Shown: positions 36,871 through 45,069 of the stretch, piece by piece
Numbering within the stretch: the first letter of the stretch is position 1
Layout of the letters: the number at the start of each line of letters is the position of its first letter
Origin: Pirellulales bacterium
GTDB lineage: Bacteria > Planctomycetota > Planctomycetia > Pirellulales > JAEUIK01
Direction of reading: 5' to 3'
DNA length: 64,000 nt
NCBI GenBank assembly: GCA_019694435.1
Contig: JAIBBZ010000007.1
Span: forward strand, 124,001-188,000
Position numbers and translations under genes: made by a program
The notes under the pieces: generated by a model
Database searches by the model: none
What the model saw: only the letters and a program-made list of their open reading frames with translations
Told to the model about the DNA's origin: nothing

Positions 36871-37959
36871 CTATTTCTTCCGTCGCTTGCGGGCCGCCAG
36901 CGGCGGATCGGACTTGAGCGGCAACAGGACTGGCTTCCCGGTTTCCGCGGCCTTGTAGATGCCCAAGATGATTTCAACGGCCCGGCGCCCCTCGGGACCG
37001 TCGACGCTCGCGGCGCGGCCGGCATCGATTGCCGCCAGCGTATCGCGAAACAGGGCCGCATGGCCGTGATGGCCGATGGCTGCCGGATCGCTGGCACCGC
37101 CCCCACCGGAGCGGCGCTGTTCCATGCCGCGCTTGATGGCGGCATCGCGGCGGCCTTTGGCAGCGAAGTCCCAGCGCACGAGGTCTTCCTCCTCGAGCGC
37201 TGCCGAACCTGTGGAGCCGTGCAGCTCGATCCGCTTGAGATAGCCGGGATACGCGGCGGTGCTCGCCTCGATCGTGCCCAGCGCCCCGTTGTCGAACCGC
37301 AACGTGGCCACGGCGGTGTCTTCGACGGCGATCCGCTCGTGGGCCAACAGCGCACATTGCGCGCGGATTTCGACGACCGGGCCCATCAGCCACGCGAGCA
37401 GATCGACGCTATGAATGGCCTGGTTCATCAGGGCCCCGCCGCCGTCGAGTTCCCAGGTGCCGCGCCAGGCCCCACTATCATAGTACGACTGCGGGCGGAA
37501 CCATTTGACGTAGGCATCGCCGAGCGTGAGCTTGCCAAAGCGGCCTTCGTCGACTGCACGCTTGAGCTCGATGCTCGAATGGTGAAACCGCGAGGGAAAG
37601 ATCGTGGCGACCTGTACTCCGGCCCGGCTTGCGGCGTTGATGATGGCGTCGCATCGCTTGAGGGTGATCTCCAGCGGCTTTTCGACGATCACATGCTTGC
37701 CGGCGCGGGCCGCGGCCACGGCCGGTTCCATGTGAGCGCCGCTGGGAGTGCCGATCACGACCACGCTGATCCGCGGATCGGCCAGCAGCGCGTCGAGGTC
37801 CGCGAAGGCCTGGCACCCAATCTCGGCCGCCAGCTTCTCCGCGGCGGCCGGCACGGCGTCGCAGCAGCCGATCACCTTGGCCCCGCGGCAATCGCGAATG
37901 GCGCGCGCGTGGAATCGAGAAATCATGCCGCAACCGATGATGCCGAAGCCGTGTGCCAT
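36871..37959 (-). CDS. Gfo/Idh/MocA-family oxidoreductase
   Basis: 362 residues. The N-terminal Rossmann domain has FGIIGCGMIS (GxGxxx), the VVIGTPSGAHMEP loop and the conserved HVIVEKPLEIT catalytic Lys segment (E-K-P). The C-terminal domain has GGALMNQAIHSVDLLAWLMG, with the His/Asp dyad typical of sugar dehydrogenases. The family covers glucose-fructose oxidoreductases, inositol dehydrogenases and glycosyl hydrolases; substrate unknown. The basic C-terminus ends ARKRRKK. ATG 37959 is preferred over 37974. It follows the CPBP gene on the same strand, with an intergenic gap of 97 bp. Confidence 0.88.
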   Translation of the reverse strand: MAHGFGIIGCGMISRFHARAIRDCRGAKVIGCCDAVPAAAEKLAAEIGCQAFADLDALLADPRISVVVIGTPSGAHMEPAVAAARAGKHVIVEKPLEITLKRCDAIINAASRAGVQVATIFPSRFHHSSIELKRAVDEGRFGKLTLGDAYVKWFRPQSYYDSGAWRGTWELDGGGALMNQAIHSVDLLAWLMGPVVEIRAQCALLAHERIAVEDTAVATLRFDNGALGTIEASTAAYPGYLKRIELHGSTGSAALEEEDLVRWDFAAKGRRDAAIKRGMEQRRSGGGGASDPAAIGHHGHAALFRDTLAAIDAGRAASVDGPEGRRAVEIILGIYKAAETGKPVLLPLKSDPPLAARKRRKK

Positions 37960-38056
37960 GGAATGCGCGTGCAAGCTGCTCAGGGGGAGAAACGGGCGTC
38001 CACGAAGGACGTGGAGTATACGAACGGAGCGGCGCGCGGGCCAGCCGGTACGCCGA

Positions 38057-39145
38057 CTAGGACGAGGTATTCGACTGGAGCAGCAACATCAGCAGGCTCG
38101 TGGCGTTCAGGCAAGCGTGCGCGATCACGCTGGGCCACAGCCGATGGGTGCGCTGGTAGAGGTATCCGAGCACCATCGCCAGGAGGAATAGCGGTACCGG
38201 ATCGGGCCCATGGCTGAAGTGCGCCGCTGCGAAGAGCGCACTGCTCACCAGGATCGGCGCAGCGGCATAGACGCCGATGAGACGCGGCGCGGGCAATGGC
38301 ATCTGGTCGCTCGCGCCGGGCCGCGCCAAAGAGTCGCTCTGCGGCGACTCAGAGGGGTTTTCCGACGCCGGGGCGTGCTCCAATGACGCTCGGCCGGCCG
38401 GCGGTTCGGATGGCGCCGCAACGGTCGGTAGCGCCGCAGCGGGCGCGGGTTCCGTTGTCGCCGCGAGTTGGTAGCGCAGGGCCACGTTTTCGAGCCACCC
38501 TTGCAGCAGGCACCGGAACAGGAATTCTTCGGCCAAGGGCGCGACGATCACCGCCGCCACGAACAACACGGCGATCGTCAGCATCATGTTCGCCGGGTCC
38601 TGCTGTTCGAGCCACAGCTTGGCCAGCGGGTGCTCCGAGGGGAAGAATTGCGTGAGCTGGAGTTGAATCAAGTAGACCGGCGCCGCAATCGCGAGAAAAC
38701 CGAGCACGCCGCGGCCCAGGTCGCTCGGAAACCGGGCCAAGGTCAAACCGATGTCGGTCGTCGTGGCTCGCGAAACCGCGCGCACCAAGACCACGCCGAT
38801 CAAGAACGTCACCAAGCTCAGCGCTACGGCCAAGGCGGCGCCGGCCAGCGAGTCGACATCGGGAATCACCACCTCGTCGTCCAGATGCACCTCGGAGCCC
38901 TGGGCGAGCGCACGCAACGACGCCGCCAGCCAAACCGCGCCGCCGGCGGCAAGCTGGATGGTGAAAAAGACCAAGACGAGCAGCAGCAACTCGGCCCCAC
39001 CCCAGGGGACGCCGCGCCGGGGTTCGTAGGCAATCAGTTCCTGACCGCGGAGCACTCGCGCGAACGAGATCGCGACCGTCGCCAGACTAGCCGCAATCAG
39101 GACCACGAATAGAACGGCTAGCAAGTAGGAGGGTTCGACTAGCAT
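38057..39145 (-). CDS. CPBP-family intramembrane metalloprotease with disordered insertion
   Basis: 362 residues and about eight membrane helices. The Rce1/CPBP motifs are EEFLFR (Glu206-Glu207-x-x-x-Arg211), AAHFSHGPDP near 317 and HACLNATS near 347, the last two providing His ligands. Between the first and second motifs lies an atypical insertion of about 60 residues rich in Pro, Ala and Ser (about 228-290), predicted disordered. The role could be peptide maturation or self-immunity, as in other CPBP proteins, but no bacteriocin or prenylated partner is seen. It ends 97 bp upstream of the Gfo gene. Confidence 0.8.
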   Translation of the reverse strand: MLVEPSYLLAVLFVVLIAASLATVAISFARVLRGQELIAYEPRRGVPWGGAELLLLVLVFFTIQLAAGGAVWLAASLRALAQGSEVHLDDEVVIPDVDSLAGAALAVALSLVTFLIGVVLVRAVSRATTTDIGLTLARFPSDLGRGVLGFLAIAAPVYLIQLQLTQFFPSEHPLAKLWLEQQDPANMMLTIAVLFVAAVIVAPLAEEFLFRCLLQGWLENVALRYQLAATTEPAPAAALPTVAAPSEPPAGRASLEHAPASENPSESPQSDSLARPGASDQMPLPAPRLIGVYAAAPILVSSALFAAAHFSHGPDPVPLFLLAMVLGYLYQRTHRLWPSVIAHACLNATSLLMLLLQSNTSS

Positions 39146-39205
39146 CCAGCGATTCTCAAGGCCAGCAGCGGGGCCAGCGGCGAGCCGAGTTTGCCTGCGG
39201 CGATC

Positions 39206-39793
39206 TCACGCACGCAGCAGGCCGATGGCCGTGCGCACATAGGCCACGCCCGAGGCCACGGTCGCTACGACCGCGGCCCAGACGCTGACCATGAGCAGCC
39301 AGGCGAGCCAGGTGGGCACCGTCCCCTGCGAGTGCAAGTGCAGGGCCAACAGGCTCACCGACGCGGCGACGCACTGCAGGACCATCTTGAGCTTGCCCGA
39401 AAACTGTGCCGAAAAATCGGCGCCGCGCTGCTCCAGAAAGCTGCGCAGGGCGGTGATCAGCAACTCGCGTCCGACGACTACGACCGACATCCATGCCGCC
39501 ACGCCCGAGGCCGGTGCCGACGACAGGTAGATGAACGTCCCGCAGATGATCACCTTGTCGACGAACGGGTCGAGAATCCGCCCCAACATGGTCACCAGCC
39601 CGTATTTCCGGGCAAAGTAGCCGTCGAGCCAGTCGGTCGACGCCGCGAGAATGAACAGCACGAACCCGGCCAGGTAGAAGCCATAGCTCAGGAGCACAAA
39701 CAAGACCACGGACAACACCAGCCGCGCAATCGTCAATTGATTGGGCAGGTTGAAAACCGTAGCCGGAAGTTTGGTCTTGGTGCCGGCGGACAT
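39206..39793 (-). CDS. pgsA: CDP-diacylglycerol-glycerol-3-phosphate 3-phosphatidyltransferase
   Basis: PgsA makes phosphatidylglycerol-phosphate at the membrane. 195 residues with about five membrane helices and the CDP-alcohol phosphotransferase signature D-G-x2-A-R-x8-G-x3-D-x3-D, seen as DWLDGYFARK and, eight residues on, LGRILDPFVDK. ATG 39793 (MSAGTKTKLPATVF) is chosen; the frame reaches 39832 with unconserved residues. It lies 60 bp upstream of the CPBP gene and 68 bp downstream of rimO, all on the minus strand, so the three may share a transcript. Confidence 0.92.
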   Translation of the reverse strand: MSAGTKTKLPATVFNLPNQLTIARLVLSVVLFVLLSYGFYLAGFVLFILAASTDWLDGYFARKYGLVTMLGRILDPFVDKVIICGTFIYLSSAPASGVAAWMSVVVVGRELLITALRSFLEQRGADFSAQFSGKLKMVLQCVAASVSLLALHLHSQGTVPTWLAWLLMVSVWAAVVATVASGVAYVRTAIGLLRA

Positions 39794-39861
39794 GGTCAAT
39801 CGTCCCCTCGGGCAATCGGTGCCCACGGCCACGAAGGCCAGGGGCCGCCGAGGACGGGGAT

Positions 39862-41244
39862 CTATCGAGCGGGCCCCACCGCGGCGGCAATTAAATCATA
39901 ATCTTTGTGCCCGACAATTTCACAGGCGACGAATTGTCCCGGGCGCAACCCCCGGCCGGTGACATAAACGACGCCGTCGATGTCGGGAGCGTCGGCATAG
40001 GTCCGCCCGACGTAGGCCCGTTTTTCCCCGGGCACCGGTGCATCGAGCAGGACGTCGAGCTTGCGCCCCTGCTGCGCGGCGTTGAACGCGAAGGCGATCT
40101 CCTGCTGGATCGCCATCAAACGGTCGCGACGCTCTTGCTTGACTTCTTCCGGCACGTGATCGGGAAGCCGTGCCGCGGGAGTGTCGGGCTCGAGCGAGTA
40201 GGTAAACACGCCGACCCGCTCGAATCGCTGGGTTTCGACGAACTCCATGAGTTCGGCAAACTCGGCCTCGGTTTCCCCTGGGAATCCGGTGATAAACGTC
40301 GTGCGCATCACCAGCCCGGGAATTGCCGCACGCAGCTTGGCGAGCAACGTTTCGGTCTCGGCCCGCGTCACACGCCGGGCCATCCGCCGCAACATCGAGT
40401 CGTGGGCATGCTGCAAAGGCATGTCGAGATAGGGCACGATTTTCCGGCTGCCGGCGATGTGCGCGATCAACTCGTCGCTGAAATACATCGGATACAGGTA
40501 CAGCAGTCGAATCCAGTCGAGTCCCTCGATTTTTTCGAGCTCGACGAGCAGGTCGACCAGCCGTGGCCGACCGTACAGATCCAGGCCGTAATAGGTCGTA
40601 TCCTGCGCGACGATGTTCAGCTCGCGGACACCGTCGGCTGCCAGTTCGCTGGCCTCGGCCACGACCGCTTCGATCGGCTTGGTGGCATGCTTGCCGCGCA
40701 TCTTGGGAATCGCGCAAAAGGTGCACAGCCGGTCACATCCCTCGGAGATTTTCAAATAGGCGAGGTGTCGCGGTGTGATGCGCAGCCGGTTGCGATCATC
40801 GAGCGGAGTGCTCGGCGCCGGGCTGAAGACGGTCCGCTGTTCGGTCATCCGGCCCAACAACCGGTCGGCCACCTTGGTCACCTGCTCGCGCCCAAACACC
40901 CCGACGAGGTGGTCGATTTGCGGGCAGCGGTCGAGCAGGGCCTCTTTCTCGCGTTCGGCCAGGCAACCCGACACGATCACGCCCCGGGTGCGTCCTTCCG
41001 CCTTCAGGGCGAGCATCTCCTGGATGGCGGAAAACGATTCCTCGCGGGCTCGTTCGATGAAACCGCAAGTGTTCACGACGACGAAGTCGGCCCCGTCCGG
41101 CTCGGGAACCAGTCGGTAGCCGTCGAGTTGCAACAGTCCGAGCATCCGCTCGCTGTCGACGAGGTTTTTTGGACAGCCGAGGCTGACAAAGGCGTACGTG
41201 CCCTTGATGTGGCCTGGGGCAGACTTCGCGGGGGCGGACTTCAC
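39862..41244 (-). CDS. rimO: Ribosomal protein S12 methylthiotransferase
   Basis: RimO adds a methylthio group to an Asp of ribosomal protein S12. 460 residues: UPF0004 domain with Cys24, Cys60 and Cys94 for the auxiliary cluster ([27 protein letters not shown]), radical-SAM Cys170-x3-Cys174-x2-Cys177 ([13 protein letters not shown]), and a C-terminal TRAM domain (about 395-460). RimO-like rather than MiaB-like because of the CPKNLVDSE start. GTG 41244 is the only start in place. It lies upstream of pgsA. Confidence 0.95.
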   Translation of the reverse strand: MKSAPAKSAPGHIKGTYAFVSLGCPKNLVDSERMLGLLQLDGYRLVPEPDGADFVVVNTCGFIERAREESFSAIQEMLALKAEGRTRGVIVSGCLAEREKEALLDRCPQIDHLVGVFGREQVTKVADRLLGRMTEQRTVFSPAPSTPLDDRNRLRITPRHLAYLKISEGCDRLCTFCAIPKMRGKHATKPIEAVVAEASELAADGVRELNIVAQDTTYYGLDLYGRPRLVDLLVELEKIEGLDWIRLLYLYPMYFSDELIAHIAGSRKIVPYLDMPLQHAHDSMLRRMARRVTRAETETLLAKLRAAIPGLVMRTTFITGFPGETEAEFAELMEFVETQRFERVGVFTYSLEPDTPAARLPDHVPEEVKQERRDRLMAIQQEIAFAFNAAQQGRKLDVLLDAPVPGEKRAYVGRTYADAPDIDGVVYVTGRGLRPGQFVACEIVGHKDYDLIAAAVGPAR

Positions 41245-41449
41245 GGGGTGCTAATTTCAAGTCACACGGAAAGTTGCGTCAAAGACTGCATCGTATCCGA
41301 GAAGGCGCAGATCGACGAGGGAGTGCGGCCGCGCGGCGTCCTTCCGCGCAGCGACGCGATGCCTACGGAATGTTGTTGACAGGGCGTGACAGCTTGTTAG
41401 TGTAAATATGTTCACTATCTGCTACTGAGTTGAACAGGGATGGGGCGCA
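41245..41449. other. Intergenic region with possible promoter
   Basis: 205 bp between divergent genes. Contains TTGACA at 41376-41381 and the A/T-rich palindrome at 41399-41416 (see separate entry). The rest has no clear feature. Confidence 0.4.
41399..41416. promoter_or_regulatory. Palindromic operator candidate upstream of ImmA-like gene
   Basis: An 18-bp element, AGTGtAaATATgTtCACT: seven of nine positions on each arm mirror. It stands out in GC-rich DNA, lies 18 bp downstream of a TTGACA and about 34 bp before the ImmA-like start. Consistent with a repressor site over a promoter. Regulator unknown. Confidence 0.4.
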
Positions 41450-42229
41450 ATGTACTCCGGCGAAGAATATGCGGCAGCCTTGGACGAGGCGGCCTACGAG
41501 GCGCTCGACGCGGCGGGGATCGATCGGCCACCGGTCGACGCCCTGCACGTTGCCCAGCGGCTCGGCATGGTCGTGGCCTGCGACCGGCGGCAGAACGCAC
41601 GGGCGCGGCTGGTGCGCCTGGCGCGGCGCGACCAATCGACTCGGTCGGCCATCTTGCTGCGGGCCGAGCCGCGGAGCGAACGGCGGCAGTTTGCCGTGGC
41701 CCATGAGATTGGCGAACACCTGTCGGCGGGGCTGTTTTCCCGCCTCAATGTCGATCCGTGCCAGCTGGCACCGCCGCTGCGCGAGGGCGCGGCCAATCAT
41801 CTCGCGGGGCGGCTCTTGCTGCCGACCGACTGGTTAGCCGTGGCGGCCCTGGCCTGCGATTGGGACCTCGTACGGCTCAAGCAGCAATTCAACACGGCGA
41901 GTCACGAGCTGATCGCGCGGCGGATGCTCGATTTTTCGACGCCGGTGGTGATTACCGTGCTCGATCAAGGCGCGCAGTCGTGGCGGTCGAGCAATGTTTG
42001 GGGAGCCCTGCCCCTTTGGTCGGATGATGAACGATGCTGCTGGCGACAAGCCCACGAATCGGGCCAACAGTCCGAATGTTCTGAACGCAGCGGACGGGTC
42101 CGCGCCTGGGCGATTCATGAGCCGCAGTGGAAACGCGAGATCGTGCGGTTCGAGCCGAATCGGATGGATGTCGACGACGATCCGCTGGTCGACTCGCTGT
42201 TGCCCACCGAGCAATGGACCGTCGTCTAA
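41450..42229 (+). CDS. ImmA/IrrE-like metallopeptidase with variant HEIGEH motif
   Basis: 259 residues of the M78-type ImmA/IrrE fold. The signature is RRQFAVAHEIGEHLSAG near 79-95, with a conserved REGAANHLAGRLLLP helix downstream that usually supplies the third Glu ligand. The usual HExxH reads H85-E-I-G-E-H90, so the second His is displaced by one. Family members cleave repressors to trigger responses, but no partner repressor is adjacent. The C-terminal third (Trp-rich, WKREIVRFEPNRMDVDDD) is not part of the family core. ATG 41450 is preceded by a purine-rich AGGGATGGGG. Convergent with the receiver-like gene; their stops overlap by 3 bp. Confidence 0.7.
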   Translation: MYSGEEYAAALDEAAYEALDAAGIDRPPVDALHVAQRLGMVVACDRRQNARARLVRLARRDQSTRSAILLRAEPRSERRQFAVAHEIGEHLSAGLFSRLNVDPCQLAPPLREGAANHLAGRLLLPTDWLAVAALACDWDLVRLKQQFNTASHELIARRMLDFSTPVVITVLDQGAQSWRSSNVWGALPLWSDDERCCWRQAHESGQQSECSERSGRVRAWAIHEPQWKREIVRFEPNRMDVDDDPLVDSLLPTEQWTVV

Positions 42230-43044
42230 CGCGCGGTCGCGCGTGAGTGCGCGGGCTGCGCGCCGGCCGTGGCCCCTCGCGCAAGACGAGCCAGGAGCCA
42301 GAGCAACTCGTCGATCAAGAACGGCTTCGAAACGATCGCCGCTGCGCCCAGAGCGCGCAACGACCGCACGTCTTGCCAGCGGGGAAACCCAGCCAGCGCC
42401 ACGATGGGGACCGATGGGACCCGCCGTCGCAATTCAGCCAGTTCTTGCAAATCTTCGGGTGACCGGGCGTCCCAAACTACGCCGTCGAGCCGGGGGGCAT
42501 CCAGTTCGGCCGCCGTTGAGCCATACCCCGCCAGCGCGCGGCGCAGCAGCGAGTGCATTTCGAAATCCGCGCTCGCAACCGCGATGCGCAGGCGACTGTC
42601 CGGCTCTCCTGGATTGAGATCGGCCAGCAGCCGGTCTTCCTCTTGCGCCGTGGCTGGCAATCCCCAAACAGGGACGTCACCTTGCTCGAACGACTCGCAA
42701 TCGCGCGGCCACTGAATTGGCCACTGATGCCAGTAGACGCGAGCCGCACCGGCGAGCGGGCGGCCCGAGCGCAGCTCGCCTTCGCACCAGCTTCCCCCCA
42801 GCACGATCCACCGGGCCGCCGGCGCCTGGCGGCGCAGTCGTTCGATTGCTGCCGGTTCGTGTTGACTGGGACGAGCCTGGGCCAAGACGATCAGGTCGGG
42901 CGGTCCGCCGACGGCAATCTCCGCCGCGGCGGCGCGGATGCCCGGCACAAAGACCGCAGCCGCGCGCCGAGCGACGCCGGCGCAGGGTTGCCGAAACTCG
43001 GCCCGCCGCGCCGAACCGATCCACAGCAGACGGGGCATTGACAC
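42226..43044 (-). CDS. Degenerate double-receiver-like protein
   Basis: 272 residues, two CheY-like halves. The second half (about 150-255) has RIAVASADFEM (acidic pair partly present), VVWDARSP with a phosphorylatable Asp position, VPIVALAGFP (usual Thr/Ser is Ala) and AIVSKPFLIDELL with the conserved Lys-Pro. The first half keeps the fold pattern (LIVLAQARPSQH, RWIVLGGSW) but has Ala where the phospho-acceptor Asp should be. No output domain or kinase is adjacent. A regulatory or scaffold role is inferred. GTG 43044 has AAGGGAG eight bases upstream. Ends overlapping the ImmA-like stop on the other strand. Confidence 0.55.
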   Translation of the reverse strand: MSMPRLLWIGSARRAEFRQPCAGVARRAAAVFVPGIRAAAAEIAVGGPPDLIVLAQARPSQHEPAAIERLRRQAPAARWIVLGGSWCEGELRSGRPLAGAARVYWHQWPIQWPRDCESFEQGDVPVWGLPATAQEEDRLLADLNPGEPDSRLRIAVASADFEMHSLLRRALAGYGSTAAELDAPRLDGVVWDARSPEDLQELAELRRRVPSVPIVALAGFPRWQDVRSLRALGAAAIVSKPFLIDELLWLLARLARGATAGAQPAHSRATAR

Positions 43045-43087
43045 GCTGACGACTCCCTTCGCGGCCGGCCACGGTAGACGGTTCGCG

Positions 43088-43804
43088 TCAAACGGGCAAC
43101 TGGCGTTCGCGCTCGTCGAGCAGCCGGCGGACGGCCTGCGGATCGGCGCACCCGCGCAGCGCTCCGAGGAAATCCGGCTCGCAGAGCAGCCGGCACAAGC
43201 GCGCGAGCGTCCGCAGGTGCTCGCGCTCGTCGGTCGAGCAGATGAGGAAGAAAATATCGGTCATGTGTCCGGCCGGATTGCCGAACGGAATGCCGTTGGG
43301 TGTGATGCCGAGGGCGAGCAGCGGCTGGGCCAGAATGCTCGGCATGGGTCGCCGGGGATGCAACAGCGCCACGCCCTGGTCGAGGGCCGTTGGATAAAGT
43401 TCCTCGCGCTGCTGCACCGTGGCCGTCATCTTTTCCGGATCCCAGAGATGCCCGGTGTTCGCGGCCAGCTCGACCATGCCGCGAATGACCGCGCCCCGTG
43501 TCCGCGCGGCCAACGGCAAGGCAATCGCCTCCGGCGCCAGCAGCGTCGTCAACAGCGGCTGCGCGTCGTCCGGCGCCTCGGGCCAAGGCGATTGCAGCAC
43601 GGTCTCCATGTTCATCAATTCGGCGTCGGTCGAATGATGAATCTGCCGCTCCATCCACTGGTGAATCTCGGCCGGGGCGAATCGCCACGATCCGCCGACC
43701 TTGCGTCCCGGCAGCCGGTCCCGTTCGGCCATGCGCACGACGTCCCCCGGATCGAGCCGCAGGTATGCGGCCAGGGTTTCAATCGTGAAATCAGATTCTG
43801 CCAT
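43088..43804 (-). CDS. HTH (excisionase/MerR-like) - PTS EIIA fusion protein
   Basis: 238 residues. The N-terminal 55 residues (TIETLAAYLRLDPGDVVRMAERDRLPG, then GSWRFAPAEIHQWME) form a helix-turn-helix of the excisionase/DNA-binding-helix type. Residues about 80-238 are a PTS EIIA type-2 (fructose/PtsN-like) domain with the phospho-His equivalent His149 in DQGVALLHPRRP, LALGITPNGIPFG and FFLICSTDEREHLRTLARLCRLL. The fusion suggests phosphorylation-controlled DNA binding, but the phosphodonor (HPr/EI) is not in the window. ATG 43804. Upstream on the strand is the PhyH-family gene, 118 bp away. Confidence 0.75.
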   Translation of the reverse strand: MAESDFTIETLAAYLRLDPGDVVRMAERDRLPGRKVGGSWRFAPAEIHQWMERQIHHSTDAELMNMETVLQSPWPEAPDDAQPLLTTLLAPEAIALPLAARTRGAVIRGMVELAANTGHLWDPEKMTATVQQREELYPTALDQGVALLHPRRPMPSILAQPLLALGITPNGIPFGNPAGHMTDIFFLICSTDEREHLRTLARLCRLLCEPDFLGALRGCADPQAVRRLLDERERQLPV

Positions 43805-43922
43805 CGATCAATCGCCGGCCGGACGGGGTGCCGTGTTTCAAGGGGTGTGCAGAGCGAATTGTAGGCAATGGGGCCAACGCCAGGAATCGCCCGGCACGGG
43901 CCGGCTGCCGCAAATCGGCGGA

Positions 43923-44699
43923 TTACAGCCGCGAACTATTCCCGGCTGCGGCCCAGGCAAAGTCGGGATTGATACCGCGGAGCATGGTTCCCTGCGACGG
44001 CCGGTTGCCGGCGGGCGTCGGCTGCTCGGTCCCGGCCGGTTGGTCGATGGGCCGGTCCTCGGCCGCGCGGACCTGAATGATCCACAGCATGCGAGGCTCA
44101 TCCGCATCGTGCAGATTGCTGCCGTGAGGGACCAGGTAGTTCATGAACACCACATCGCCCGCCTCGGCCGGAAGTTCTTGGGCCCGCTCGAGCGGGTATT
44201 GCACCGGGTCGAGAATGTGACCGTCGTCGGCGACGTGCGGCAGCGGCTCGCGAATCCCGGGAATGACGCGAAAGCAGCCGCGGCTCGAACTGGTCGTCGT
44301 CAGGTGCACGAGCACTGTGCAGACGCTGTGTCGCGCGTGGGGAAAGTACGGTTGGTCCTGGTGCAAGGGAAACACGGCCCGATCTTCCCGGGTCTTGATG
44401 TTGATCTTCGAGTGGTGCAGTTGCACGTTGGGTCCGACGAGGTCGGCCATCGCTTCGGTGAGCCGCGGATCGGTGAGCGTCCGCGTGAACAAGGCCGAGT
44501 GCAGTTGCGGATCGCGCACCGTGCTCATTTTCTTCACGCCGAGGAAATTCGTATTCTGGGCCGCTGCGCCCTGTCCGCAGCGCTCCCACAAAGCGAGCGC
44601 CTCGTCTCGAAGTCGCGCGACCTCGGGCGGCGAGAAAAGCTGCCGGGCCACGGTGTAGCCATCTTGCCGGTACTGATCCACGAGTGCGGCGGAGAGCAT
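43923..44699 (-). CDS. PhyH-family Fe(II)/2-oxoglutarate dioxygenase
   Basis: 258 residues of the phytanoyl-CoA dioxygenase (PhyH) superfamily. The iron triad is visible: His113-x-Asp115 in FPLHQDQPYFP and His192 in YLVPHGSNLH. A conserved Arg follows (EPRMLWIIQVRA). The N-terminal DGYTVARQLFSPPEVARLRDEAL is typical. Substrates of bacterial members range from lipids to nucleotides and natural products; none is indicated. ATG 44699 (MLSAALVDQY) is chosen over a longer frame to 44810. No biosynthetic cluster surrounds it. Confidence 0.82.
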   Translation of the reverse strand: MLSAALVDQYRQDGYTVARQLFSPPEVARLRDEALALWERCGQGAAAQNTNFLGVKKMSTVRDPQLHSALFTRTLTDPRLTEAMADLVGPNVQLHHSKINIKTREDRAVFPLHQDQPYFPHARHSVCTVLVHLTTTSSSRGCFRVIPGIREPLPHVADDGHILDPVQYPLERAQELPAEAGDVVFMNYLVPHGSNLHDADEPRMLWIIQVRAAEDRPIDQPAGTEQPTPAGNRPSQGTMLRGINPDFAWAAAGNSSRL

Positions 44700-44838
44700 G
44701 GTCGAACCCGTTCGATGAGGCGAAAGCGGTCGGCTGCCCGGCCTGGCGATGCGACCGCCGCCGGCCCCGGGCGTGGGACGCATGATAGCTGCGAAAACCG
44801 CGAGAATCACGTCAGGCGGACGAAGCGAAAAACGCGGC

Positions 44839-44867
44839 TTGACGCCAGATCACCGACTTCTCACAAT
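44839..44867 (+). promoter_or_regulatory. Predicted promoter of the murE-ftsQ operon
   Basis: -35 TTGACG (44839-44844), 17-bp spacer, -10 CACAAT (44862-44867). The -35 matches at 5 of 6 bases, the -10 at 4 of 6, with ideal spacing. It would start transcription near 44874. Confidence 0.5.
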
Positions 44868-44896
44868 CCGCCCCCAGCTTCGACCTGGGAGCGGGT

Positions 44897-44938
44897 GGTG
44901 TGAGCAGCCCCAGACCCTTGTGGGTCTGCTCGAACACC
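44897..44938 (+). other. Structured leader hairpin with alternative pairing
   Basis: The RNA can pair GGTGT/ACACC, GAGCAG/CTGCTC and ACCC/GGGT into a 15-bp extended stem with a 6-base left bulge and a 2-base right bulge. Alternatively CAGACCC (44911-44917) pairs with GGGTCTG (44922-44928) in a compact 7-bp stem using bases the long form needs. No T-run follows, so it is not a simple terminator. Confidence 0.4.
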
Positions 44939-45069
44939 AAGCACGGTCCGCTCCTCCCCTCGCGTCGGAGTTCGCCTGAGGTGCTTGCGCCGTTCATGGT
45001 GGCGGCACCTGGTCTGTGTTCGTACGCTTTGCCCGCTTGACTATCCGTGAGGCATGGAGGCCTTGCGAC

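Larger units (their letters stand above)
44700..45069. other. Leader region of the peptidoglycan operon
   Basis: 370 bp with no supported gene. It contains a sigma-70-like promoter at 44839-44867 and a large hairpin at 44897-44938 (see entries) ahead of murE; the untranslated leader would be about 195 nt. An open frame on the minus strand (44812-45276) is antisense to the murE start and looks spurious. Confidence 0.55.

Noticed and set aside
43088..43260. Possible prophage excisionase gene fragment
   Set aside because: The excisionase-like HTH is an intact part of a larger fusion protein; no integrase, attachment repeat or phage gene is nearby.
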